DNA of 34,253 nt, taken from positions 1 to 34,253 of the IMG/VR virus record IMGVR_UViG_3300008267_000487; one strand, 5' to 3'. The notes beneath the pieces were generated by a model, which was given only the letters and a program-made list of their open reading frames with translations, was not told where the DNA came from and ran no database searches. The translations under genes were made by a program, and so were the position numbers. Below, one piece after another: positions 14,085-21,519 of the stretch (the first letter of the stretch is position 1; every line of letters begins with the position of its first letter). The stretch comes from a virus.

Positions 14085-16215
14085 ATCAATTGGAAAGCAT
14101 CAAGCACGAATTGGTGGAGATTCTTCATATGTTGGAAGCAGTAATCATTCTGCTTCCTGGCAACCACATGGTCTTGAAGAAACAGTTTATTCAGATAATA
14201 TTCATGTAAGTACTAATCATAATTCAAGGGATAAAACAATTAGATTTTATCTAGGAACTGATGTTGGAAAAACAAGATATCATCTCACACATGGAACAAT
14301 ATATCAAGATGGAACGATAGATATTCAACCAAAACCAAAATGGACACACACAGCAGATGGCAGCATTGATGAAAGAGCAGTTAAATTTATTTTAGCAGAT
14401 CATTTAAATTCCAAAGTAAAAAATCCAAAAACAGGAGAGATCATAACTGTGGCAGATCATCACGGATTGAAGTCTCAAATACGAGAAAGTAAGTTATTTG
14501 AAAAATGGACTCAAAAATATAAGAAGTCAATTGATTGTTCAAATCCAAAAGGATTCAGTCAAAAAGCACATTGCCAGGGTCGCAAAAAGAAATTAAATGA
14601 AGATCTTCGTAGATGGTTCAAAGAAAAATGGACAGCACAGGATGGTTCCAAGTGTGGTGAATATAAAGGTCGTGGTCGAGTAAAGTGTCGCCCATCTCGT
14701 AGAGTTTCAAAGAAAAGTCCACAAACTTGGAGTGAGATGTCTCCAGAACAAAAGAAAAAAGCAGTGAGATTGAAACAAAAAGCACATCGTGAAGGTAAAC
14801 AATTTAGTTCACATAGATCCGGTAAAACTTGGGATGGTAAAAATAATAAGTATAGACCAAAAAAAGATATTACAGAAGATGTTATTAGAACAGGAGAATC
14901 ACCACAAGAATATCGTGGAAGATTATTAAGAACTATTCAATCCGGTAATATATCATCCATGGACAATCACGATAGAGTTCATGGTGCTCTAGCATATATT
15001 GATTCTATTAAAGATCATTATCAGGGTCGTGATAAAAATATCAACTTAGTTGTTGCTGGAACAGGAACGGATGGTGGTGCTAAAATTGGTTTTGTTGTTC
15101 AAGGAATTCACTCAAAAGGAAATCATCTATTAGCACAACCAGCAGCAAAAGGAGCAGCACGACATCCAAGATTAGAAGAAATTCCAATTAAAAATATTTA
15201 CGGATTACAATTATCAACATATCCAAATATGAAATCGGAACATAGAGAAACATTACGAAGACTTATGGACTTCAGAGGATTAAGAGAAATGAAAGAATAC
15301 ATAAAACAACTATTTTTAGAACGTAGACAAAACAAAGATTGTGGATGTAATCAACTTGATGAAGCGAAGAAAGAAAAGAAACCATATAAAGGTTTCAAGA
15401 AAGGAAAGAATCATCCAGAGGGTGGTCTTTCTCGCGCTGAAGCAAGAAGACACGGAATTCATGCTGGCATTGAAACCAAGGATGAAGCGAAGCGCAAAGG
15501 TGGTTTCAATAAACTTTCTAAGAAAACACAGTCAAGACGTAAATCATTTTGCGCTCGTATGTGTGGAATGAAGCGTCGTAGAACTAGTTCCAAGACCGCA
15601 AGAGATCCAAAGAGCAAGATCAACGCAGCACTTCGCGTTTGGGGTTGTCGTTGTGGAACAAACGAGTCATATGAACCAAATCTAGTTCAAACAATTCTTG
15701 AGAAAAGAGGTTCTTGTTGGGAAGGATATAAACAAAAGGGAATGAAATCTAAGAATGGAAGAATGGTTCCAAATTGTGTTCCTGTCAACGAATCAATTGA
15801 GTTGACCGAAGAAAATAAACCAACAAACGCAAAACTCTGGTCGAGAGCAAAAGCACTTGCTCGTTCAAAATTTGATGTTTATCCATCAGCATACGCTAAC
15901 GCATGGGCTGCTAAATGGTACAAGAAGCATGGTGGTGGTTGGCGAAAGAGTAAAAAGAGTGTTAAAGAATCATTCATACAAAAAATAAAAGGATTAAGAG
16001 AAGAAGTCGTAAATCGCGATAATAAGGGATCCATGTCAAAGAAAGAGATTCGATCTAGAGACAAGGAAGAGAAAAAAGGTAATTTCCGTGGTTTTAGACC
16101 AATCAAAGGTGATACGCCAAAAGAAATGAGATTCAGAATAGCTACATGGCGACAATTACAAAAACGTGGTAAAAAGGGCAAAAAGAAATCTAGAGTAGAA
16201 AAACAAGAAGATTGA
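14077..16215 (+). CDS. Polyprotein-like chain of Lys/Arg-rich modules
   Basis: 712 residues from the ATG at 14077; the longer frame upstream overlaps the HNH coding end and is rejected. Modules in order: an unknown N-terminal part (1-145); a Cys motif IDCSNPKGFSQKAHC (152-166); a W-rich basic module (177-252); an unknown globular part (about 270-405); a Cys/Arg-rich block with GLSRAEARRHGIHAG and FCARMCGMKRRR (434-527, DUF6321-like from memory); a SCWEGYKQKGMKSKNG hook (546-561); and a KLWSRAKALARSKFDVYPSAYANAWA module (586-611, DUF5872-like from memory). Candidate prohead protease sites fall in the linkers: LNE 173-175, LDE 427-429, ILE 540-542, LTE 576-578. Probably cut into small basic DNA-associated head proteins. 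Confidence 0.7.
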   Translation: MSKSIGKHQARIGGDSSYVGSSNHSASWQPHGLEETVYSDNIHVSTNHNSRDKTIRFYLGTDVGKTRYHLTHGTIYQDGTIDIQPKPKWTHTADGSIDERAVKFILADHLNSKVKNPKTGEIITVADHHGLKSQIRESKLFEKWTQKYKKSIDCSNPKGFSQKAHCQGRKKKLNEDLRRWFKEKWTAQDGSKCGEYKGRGRVKCRPSRRVSKKSPQTWSEMSPEQKKKAVRLKQKAHREGKQFSSHRSGKTWDGKNNKYRPKKDITEDVIRTGESPQEYRGRLLRTIQSGNISSMDNHDRVHGALAYIDSIKDHYQGRDKNINLVVAGTGTDGGAKIGFVVQGIHSKGNHLLAQPAAKGAARHPRLEEIPIKNIYGLQLSTYPNMKSEHRETLRRLMDFRGLREMKEYIKQLFLERRQNKDCGCNQLDEAKKEKKPYKGFKKGKNHPEGGLSRAEARRHGIHAGIETKDEAKRKGGFNKLSKKTQSRRKSFCARMCGMKRRRTSSKTARDPKSKINAALRVWGCRCGTNESYEPNLVQTILEKRGSCWEGYKQKGMKSKNGRMVPNCVPVNESIELTEENKPTNAKLWSRAKALARSKFDVYPSAYANAWAAKWYKKHGGGWRKSKKSVKESFIQKIKGLREEVVNRDNKGSMSKKEIRSRDKEEKKGNFRGFRPIKGDTPKEMRFRIATWRQLQKRGKKGKKKSRVEKQED

Positions 16216-16235
16216 TAAATAATAAAGAGGTAAAC

Positions 16236-16880
16236 ATGAAAAACTTAAACGAATATAGCACAGGTTACAATACAACGATAGGAAACAGTCAATCCCAAGA
16301 ATATAGAGGTGTTTTTGGTCCAATGGACGCAGAAACAGTCCAGGGAAAAGACCGTTTCAATCTTACAACAAGTGAAGGTCTTCACCGACTCAACTCATTT
16401 TTATCTCATTTCTTCAGAAGAGCAACTTTAAATCCACATAGCGAACTCGCTCAACTTAAAGTTCGTCTGAATCATATGAATTTAGACTTCCCACTTGATA
16501 ATACAAAAGCACTTGATCCTGGTCAAACAACATATACCGTGACAACTGGTTCTAACGTCTTTGGAACAACTCCTACCACAGATCTTTCTAAAGGATTTGA
16601 TACAGGAGAGGATCTTCCAAAATATACACTCACAATATCAGTTTCAAAAGAAGACGAAGGATTTAGAATGGAAGGTAAATTATCACCACACAACAAAATC
16701 ACAGAAGAGATGATTCGTAAGAACAATAGAAACAAAAGGATTAATCTCATTAAGAAATTAAAAGAGCAAAGAGAAATATCAAATGCCAAGAGAGCAACTG
16801 ATGTTTCCCACACAAAAGAAAAAGAAACACAAAAAGAAACAAAAAGAACAGATAGACAGTTAAAGAGTGTAAAAAGATAA
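16236..16880 (+). CDS. Hypothetical virion-associated protein
   Basis: 214 residues from the ATG at 16236, with an AAAGAGG Shine-Dalgarno site. The longer frame overlaps the previous gene's end and lacks this signal. It starts MKNLNEYSTG, where L-N-E could be a very short head-protease site. The middle (residues 40-155) looks globular with Thr/Gly-rich strands; the last 60 residues are a Lys/Glu/Thr-rich charged tail, probably helical. GATAAATA upstream is one base off the late promoter octamer. No family recognised. Confidence 0.65.
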   Translation: MKNLNEYSTGYNTTIGNSQSQEYRGVFGPMDAETVQGKDRFNLTTSEGLHRLNSFLSHFFRRATLNPHSELAQLKVRLNHMNLDFPLDNTKALDPGQTTYTVTTGSNVFGTTPTTDLSKGFDTGEDLPKYTLTISVSKEDEGFRMEGKLSPHNKITEEMIRKNNRNKRINLIKKLKEQREISNAKRATDVSHTKEKETQKETKRTDRQLKSVKR

Positions 16881-16898
16881 TTTAAGAACTTTTATATT

Positions 16899-17276
16899 AT
16901 GAAAGATAAGTTGTCTCCAAATAATTTTGTTCTTTATGCTATGAAAATGTATAGCAATCCTCTGTGTACTGGAATTGATGAATTCAAAGAGGATATAATG
17001 AGAGTAAAATACATCAAAAGACTTCTCTTAAAGTATAAGAATAATGGTGAGTTACGAGAAAGATTAATACTAAATCATTTGATAATATTACAAAATGTGT
17101 TCGGTGCTGAAGCGTGTACAAGAATCCTTTTTTATAAGTTACCAAAAGAATTACATTCCTATCTTAAAACTTTTTTAGAGTATCTTCAGTATCTTCCAAT
17201 GGAAATACCAGAATTGGATCTTTCCAGAGTAAACACAGATCATAGAATACTAAAAGCACTACAGAGAATAAAATGA
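16899..17276 (+). CDS. Conserved phage protein of unknown function (DUF7207-like)
   Basis: 125 residues, all-helical in appearance. The pattern CTGIDEFKEDIMRVKYIKRLL, then LRERLILNHLIILQNVFGAEA, RILFYKLP and LKTFLEYLQYLP recalls a small family widespread in marine T4-like phages that I remember as DUF7207. That assignment is from memory and should be searched. No catalytic residues stand out. It overlaps the following ligase-like gene by four bases (ATGA), so the two are coupled. Confidence 0.75.
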   Translation: MKDKLSPNNFVLYAMKMYSNPLCTGIDEFKEDIMRVKYIKRLLLKYKNNGELRERLILNHLIILQNVFGAEACTRILFYKLPKELHSYLKTFLEYLQYLPMEIPELDLSRVNTDHRILKALQRIK

Positions 17277-18745
17277 TACTAATAAATGAACTGCTCTCTA
17301 AAATAAGTTTACTAGAAGCAAAAGAAACTGCTCCAAAGAAAACAATTCAAACAACGGGGCATATGACACATGCTGCTGACTGGTCAATTTATGGAAATCC
17401 AGAACATGGTTTAGAGCACGTTGAAGCACTTCGTGATTGGTTTGATGGAAAAGAAACTTCAAATCATAGTGTATCATTAAAAGCAGACGGTGGTGTAAGT
17501 GTTGTATTTGGTAGAAAAAAAGATGGTCGTCATTTCATATCATACAAATCAGGAAAAAAATTATTTCATAGTCCTGAAGAGATAGATGCTGCTGGTGTTC
17601 CGTGGGCAGAAGATGGAAAGAAGATTTTCTCTAAGATTGCCGAAATGAATATAAAACCAGGAACGGCATTCCAGGGAGATATGCTTTGGGTTGATCGTGA
17701 TCAACTTGAAAACGGAGTAGCAAGACCAAACACAATAAGATATAAATCAACAAAACATCCAATGGCAATTGCCGTTCATAGTCAATATAATATTTCAGAT
17801 ACTGAAGATCTACACAAAACTTCTAGTGTTCCAGATATTAAACAATTGAAACACAAAGATGTATTCGTTCCAGATCTTCAACTTAAAGCGGGAAGTGTTA
17901 AGTTAAGTAAATCTGAAAAAAATAAAATTGATAAATCTGTAAAAGCAGCAAGAGAAGCATTAACACCAGAAGCTATGACTTATGTTAAAGGTGTTCCAGC
18001 AAACAAAGAAATTCACAAGTTCTTACAAGAATATTTTAATGAAGCAGTAGCAACAACTGGAAGAAGATCGATAGCAGATTTGAGAAAATATATCGATACT
18101 GCTTTGACTGACAAAGTAACATCAAAAGCATACATGAATAAATCTTCGCAGAAGAAGTTGTCTGCTTCGAAAGATCCATCTGTAAATGAAAGACTTCGTA
18201 AAGAATTAAGAGAAAGACTACATCAACACATTACAGATAATGAGAGCAATCTTTCTCAATTATTTAAACATCACGATCATATTGCCGATGCTAAACATAC
18301 TATGTTAGATGCTCTTAAGCGTCATCAAAATAAACACCCAATAAATCCACTTGGTGGTGAAGAACATGAGGGAATTGTTTCAGCACTCGGTGTTCCTGGT
18401 GAAACCGAAACACTTGCCAAGTTTACAAGAGAAGGCGAATCTGGATTTAGTTCTAAAAATAGAGAACGTGGAGTTGAAAGATTTCCAGAACAATACATGA
18501 AAGAAGAAATGGGAGCGGCAGCAGTTGGTGGTGCCGCAATGACCGCAAGTTCTGGAAATATTTCTGGAATGGGATATAATCTTGGTGGTCCACCACCAGA
18601 TGATGTAAAAGTTTCACCCGAAGCAAGATACGCATATACCCGCGCTAACATGGCACAAACACCTGTTGATAAATCTCAACCAGTAAGAAGAAGAATAGTA
18701 AGAAAAGTACTAGGAAATCTCAACGTTGGAAGAGAGGCATACTAA
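17273..18745 (+). CDS. Ligase-like nucleotidyltransferase with head leader
   Basis: 490 residues. The N-terminus MILINELLSKISLLE then AKE is a head leader ending in L-L-E. Residues 66-100 read VSLKADGGVSVVFGRK, then FISYKSGKKLF. The K-x-D-G core (K70, D72, G73) is motif I of covalent nucleotidyltransferases (DNA and RNA ligases, capping enzymes), and GTAFQGDMLW (130-139) fits a later active-site strand. Related phage proteins are grouped, as I recall, under DUF6267. The C-terminal 250 residues are helical and charged, then Gly/Pro-rich. Predicted packaged enzyme that seals or caps nucleic acid; activity not proven. Confidence 0.7.
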   Translation: MILINELLSKISLLEAKETAPKKTIQTTGHMTHAADWSIYGNPEHGLEHVEALRDWFDGKETSNHSVSLKADGGVSVVFGRKKDGRHFISYKSGKKLFHSPEEIDAAGVPWAEDGKKIFSKIAEMNIKPGTAFQGDMLWVDRDQLENGVARPNTIRYKSTKHPMAIAVHSQYNISDTEDLHKTSSVPDIKQLKHKDVFVPDLQLKAGSVKLSKSEKNKIDKSVKAAREALTPEAMTYVKGVPANKEIHKFLQEYFNEAVATTGRRSIADLRKYIDTALTDKVTSKAYMNKSSQKKLSASKDPSVNERLRKELRERLHQHITDNESNLSQLFKHHDHIADAKHTMLDALKRHQNKHPINPLGGEEHEGIVSALGVPGETETLAKFTREGESGFSSKNRERGVERFPEQYMKEEMGAAAVGGAAMTASSGNISGMGYNLGGPPPDDVKVSPEARYAYTRANMAQTPVDKSQPVRRRIVRKVLGNLNVGREAY

Positions 18746-18942
18746 TGTCAAAAAACAAAATCAAAAAAGGGAATGAAGCAGAGGAATATTATTTCTGTAC
18801 CCATGTAAATTCTGATGGATATCAATTCGAATTATTGTTAACCAAAAGAGAATTTGATGCTGCTGTAAAACGAGCAGAAATGAATCCAGAAGACATCCCA
18901 GAAAATTATATTGTACTACAAGGAGTTAAAAAATGCCGTTAG
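18745..18942 (+). CDS. Small acidic hypothetical protein
   Basis: 65 residues starting MSKNKIKKGNEAEEYYFC. The start overlaps the previous stop codon (TAATG), and the end overlaps the holin-like start by ten bases and contains its Shine-Dalgarno site (AAGGAG). Soluble, mixed alpha/beta in appearance, without known motifs. Its translation probably helps set expression of the holin-like gene. Confidence 0.65.
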   Translation: MSKNKIKKGNEAEEYYFCTHVNSDGYQFELLLTKREFDAAVKRAEMNPEDIPENYIVLQGVKKCR

Positions 18943-19367
18943 AACTCTTAACACTTATTGGTGGATCTGCTACTGGATTTCTCTTTCGTTACATGGCGGA
19001 AAAACGTGCCGCAGAACAAGAGAATTTTAAAAGACTTCTTGATTTAAATAATTTTAATGAAGCAAGTAAAGAAAAAGCAGCAAAACGAGTACCATTAGAT
19101 GCTGGCAAAGCAGTAAGACAAATTATTGTATTGGCGGTATTATTTGGAACAATTGCCGCACCATTTGTTCTTCCTTTCTTTGGTATTCCCACCATAGTCG
19201 AAGTCAATCAAACACATCCAGAAATTCTTTTTGGATTAATACCTTCAACAACAGAAACAATATTTCAAACAGTGAACGGATATCTATTTACCACTGAGAA
19301 TCGACAAATTCTTTTAGCAATAGTTGGATTCTATTTTGGCAGCGCGACAGCAGGAAATAAATCATGA
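18933..19367 (+). CDS. Putative holin-like membrane protein
   Basis: 144 residues. Hydrophobic segments lie at about 3-20 (LLTLIGGSATGFLFRY), 63-83 (IIVLAVLFGTIAAPFVLPFF) and 124-140 (QILLAIVGFYFGSATA), with a charged amphipathic stretch at 22-62. A small three-segment membrane protein immediately before a spanin-type gene is the usual position of a holin, which opens the inner membrane at lysis. The Shine-Dalgarno site AAGGAG lies six bases before the ATG. It overlaps the next gene by four bases. The holin call rests on topology and position rather than on a recognised family. Confidence 0.6.
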   Translation: MPLELLTLIGGSATGFLFRYMAEKRAAEQENFKRLLDLNNFNEASKEKAAKRVPLDAGKAVRQIIVLAVLFGTIAAPFVLPFFGIPTIVEVNQTHPEILFGLIPSTTETIFQTVNGYLFTTENRQILLAIVGFYFGSATAGNKS

Positions 19368-19906
19368 AAAAAATATTAGTATTAGTTTTATTCTTAGCAT
19401 CATGTAAATCAGTTTGTAAAACCGAAGGATTTAAACCAACTCCAGATGTTTTAAACAAAACAACAGAAACCGTATTGGTAAAAGACACTATTATAGAATT
19501 AGAAAAAGATACTACTCTAAAAACCGATTCAATAAAAACAGAAGCAGTGCTTTTGGATGATACTGTGGTTGTAGTTAAAAAAGAACTCGAAAATATGGAA
19601 GCAGAGGTTGCTGTCCAAAAAACAGAAACAACTGTTCTCCCAAAAAATACAATAGTATCTCTACCTGTAGACTCTAATCTTAAATTATTAAATAATTCAA
19701 ACGCAAAAATAGAATCAGAAACCGAATTAATTCTTCCTCAAGGAACCGAGATTAAAATTAATAAAATTAACTGGTACGCAATATTGTTTTATGCTCTTCT
19801 GATATTTGGTCTTGCTTGGTACTACATGCAGGGTAAAAATGAAGATAAAAATAATGATGGTTTTGTAGATGAAATAACCACCAAAAAATCAAAGAATAGA
19901 AAGTAA
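19364..19906 (+). CDS. Unimolecular spanin-like lipoprotein
   Basis: 180 residues with the layout of a u-spanin such as T1 gp11. There is a signal peptide with lipobox (FLASC, Cys14), a periplasmic section of about 120 residues rich in Thr, Val, Glu and Lys (20-134), one transmembrane helix near the C-terminus (WYAILFYALLIFGLAWYYM, about 137-155) and a charged cytoplasmic tail with an EF-hand-like DKNNDGFVDE. Such proteins link outer and inner membranes and fuse them in the last step of lysis, which implies a Gram-negative-type envelope. It is coupled to the holin-like gene by ATGA. The gene ends converge with, and overlap by 18 bases, the RuvC-like gene. Confidence 0.7.
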   Translation: MKKILVLVLFLASCKSVCKTEGFKPTPDVLNKTTETVLVKDTIIELEKDTTLKTDSIKTEAVLLDDTVVVVKKELENMEAEVAVQKTETTVLPKNTIVSLPVDSNLKLLNNSNAKIESETELILPQGTEIKINKINWYAILFYALLIFGLAWYYMQGKNEDKNNDGFVDEITTKKSKNRK

Positions 19907-20434
19907 AGTTTTACAAATATAAAAACAATCTACAATATCTGTAACAGGACTTCCAAGTAGAGTCTTAGCAGGGGTGATGATCTGTTGAAGATCCACCCCT
20001 GTTTCGTGTAGAAAACTCTTGTACATTCCCTCTTTGTCGGAGTTGCCCTTTCCAGTTGCCAGTTTCTTTACCCTAGTTGGTTCAAGTATTTCTACTGGGG
20101 TTCCTAGTTGATATAATTTATATTTTAAAATACCAGTATTTTCTGCTATATGAAATACTCGCCCTGTAGCATTATATGCGTAACCCTCTAGAGCGACCTG
20201 ATCTGACCCCACGGTGACTCTCAGAACCCAATCAGAGATCGACCCATATCTCTCACAGTCTTCGTCATATGGTTGAAACAACTCACCGTAGACGTTATTT
20301 AAGAACGTATTGGCATATTTCTTTGTGTCTGTCAAATAATAAAAATTACAGTTGTAAAAATTAAAATCCTTACTTGTATCAAAAACACAAATTGCTGGTC
20401 CGTTTAACGAGTAATCAATCGCAGAAATAATCAT
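19889..20434 (-). CDS. RuvC-like Holliday-junction nuclease
   Basis: 181 residues. The opening SAIDYSLNGPAICVFD places a catalytic Asp (D7) on the first strand of an RNase H/RuvC fold. VALEGYAYNATG gives the second acid (E in LEGY), and the end, SPVTDIVDCFYI, supplies paired Asp residues, the order seen in phage RuvC-like resolvases. It would cut branched DNA formed by recombination-dependent replication before packaging. Alone on the minus strand, it is divergent from the 20461 gene across an AT-rich palindrome that holds CATAAATA in its own direction. No Shine-Dalgarno site is obvious. Confidence 0.75.
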   Translation of the reverse strand: MIISAIDYSLNGPAICVFDTSKDFNFYNCNFYYLTDTKKYANTFLNNVYGELFQPYDEDCERYGSISDWVLRVTVGSDQVALEGYAYNATGRVFHIAENTGILKYKLYQLGTPVEILEPTRVKKLATGKGNSDKEGMYKSFLHETGVDLQQIITPAKTLLGSPVTDIVDCFYICKTLLSIL

Positions 20435-20437
20435 GGT

Positions 20438-20450
20438 TATAAATATTTAT
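20438..20450 (+). promoter_or_regulatory. Late promoter on a bidirectional palindrome
   Basis: TATAAATA on the plus strand (20438-20445) lies in the perfect palindrome ATAAATATTTAT (20439-20450). The opposite strand reads CATAAATA, one base off. The plus transcript would begin near GGGAGATACC, a ten-base leader carrying a Shine-Dalgarno-like GGGAG before the ATG at 20461. Confidence 0.6.
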
Positions 20451-20460
20451 GGGAGATACC

Positions 20461-21135
20461 ATGAACGGATATAATTCAAATTATTTTAATAGATCTTCAA
20501 TGAAAAATTTACGCACCAGCATTCAAAATATGGTGTTGGAAGATTTTCAAGAGAGACAAGCAGAAAGAAGACAAAGAAATCTTGAGAAAAGAGAAAGAGA
20601 AGCAAAAATAGACGCACTGGAAACTCAAGTACAACAAACAATGCGTAATATTTCCAACCAACCGCCTATAGGCGGTACCAGCCCCGGTCCGATTGAAGAT
20701 CAAATTCGTTTAAGAGCAATGGCAATCGATCAATTACAGCAAGACACAGATTTTGTTAAAAAGGCAAATGAAATGGGGCAAGCGGTTGGTCAATATTCCG
20801 GTGGTGGATCTGCTGGTAGATTTGGATATCGTTATGGTACTTCAGCAGAGTCGGAGGCAGCAAGAAAAGCATCCGAAGCTCGTATTCCACAACTAACCCC
20901 ACAACAAAAAGCACAAGCAGAAGCAAATAGAAAAGCAATAGAAGATGCTAGAAATGAACCAGAACAATCAAGACCAAGACCCGGAGTTGGAATTGGATCA
21001 TATGGTCAACCAACAATTACAGGTGGTTCGTATGTTAATCCAAACAGTCCAGAAGGCAGATTAAGAGATCAAGGTTGGACTCCTGGTTCAGATGGTAAAC
21101 TCACTCCACCAGATCCAGAAAGATCAACAATTTGA
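20461..21135 (+). CDS. Putative head-associated coiled protein with leader-like start
   Basis: 224 residues from the ATG at 20461 (MNGYNSNYFNRSS), preferred over the ATG twelve bases earlier because GGGAG then sits at usable spacing. Residues 14-27, MKNLRTSIQNMVLE then DFQERQ, look like the head leader placed internally. Residues 30-60 form a charged helix (ERQAERRQRNLEKRERE) suited to a coiled coil. The second half is Gly/Pro/Gln-rich and probably disordered. The following frame (21140-21478) may be its continuation. Function unknown. Confidence 0.65.
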   Translation: MNGYNSNYFNRSSMKNLRTSIQNMVLEDFQERQAERRQRNLEKREREAKIDALETQVQQTMRNISNQPPIGGTSPGPIEDQIRLRAMAIDQLQQDTDFVKKANEMGQAVGQYSGGGSAGRFGYRYGTSAESEAARKASEARIPQLTPQQKAQAEANRKAIEDARNEPEQSRPRPGVGIGSYGQPTITGGSYVNPNSPEGRLRDQGWTPGSDGKLTPPDPERSTI

Positions 21136-21139
21136 TTCA

Positions 21140-21478
21140 ATGGTATCTGGTTATCAAAAAACTGGAAAAATTGCTGTCCCACCACCAAGACTACCAAGAA
21201 CAGCACCAGCACTTGATTTAGCACGTGAATCAACACCACCAATTACAGCACCATACGGAACAAGATTTCAACCATCAGCAGTAAAAGAAATACCAGATTT
21301 ACTAAAAAGACCAGAAGAAGATAGTTCAGGTGCTTTACCAGGACCACCAGGACTTGGAGCGGCAGTAAGAGCAACAACATCTATATTGGCACCGAGTGGA
21401 GTGGCAAGAGGAAGACCAGTAACGAATAGAAGACCAACACCAAAACCAACAACAAATCCGAGAATGTTTGAAAGATAA
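21140..21478 (+). CDS. Pro-rich hypothetical protein, or frame-shifted tail of the upstream gene
   Basis: About 112 residues from the ATG at 21140 (MVSGYQKTGKIAVPPPRLPR). The frame is open from before 21092, overlapping the previous gene's last 15 codons. No Shine-Dalgarno site supports either start. Composition (Pro, Arg, Thr, Ala; ends NPRMFER) resembles the C-terminal half of the upstream protein, so a +1 frameshift or a one-base assembly error joining them is plausible. A strong terminator follows within three bases of the stop codon. Confidence 0.55.
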   Translation: MVSGYQKTGKIAVPPPRLPRTAPALDLARESTPPITAPYGTRFQPSAVKEIPDLLKRPEEDSSGALPGPPGLGAAVRATTSILAPSGVARGRPVTNRRPTPKPTTNPRMFER

Positions 21479-21480
21479 AA

Positions 21481-21508
21481 AAACAACCCCCATTTCTGGG
21501 GGTTGTTT
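21481..21508 (+). terminator. Bidirectional terminator between convergent genes
   Basis: Stem AAACAACCCCC/GGGGGTTGTTT (21481-21491 with 21498-21508), a six-base loop, T-rich on both sides. It serves the 21478 gene end on plus and the tailspike gene end at 21520 on minus. The same stem-loop recurs at 23054-23078. Confidence 0.85.
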
Positions 21509-21519
21509 TTAATGGTTAA

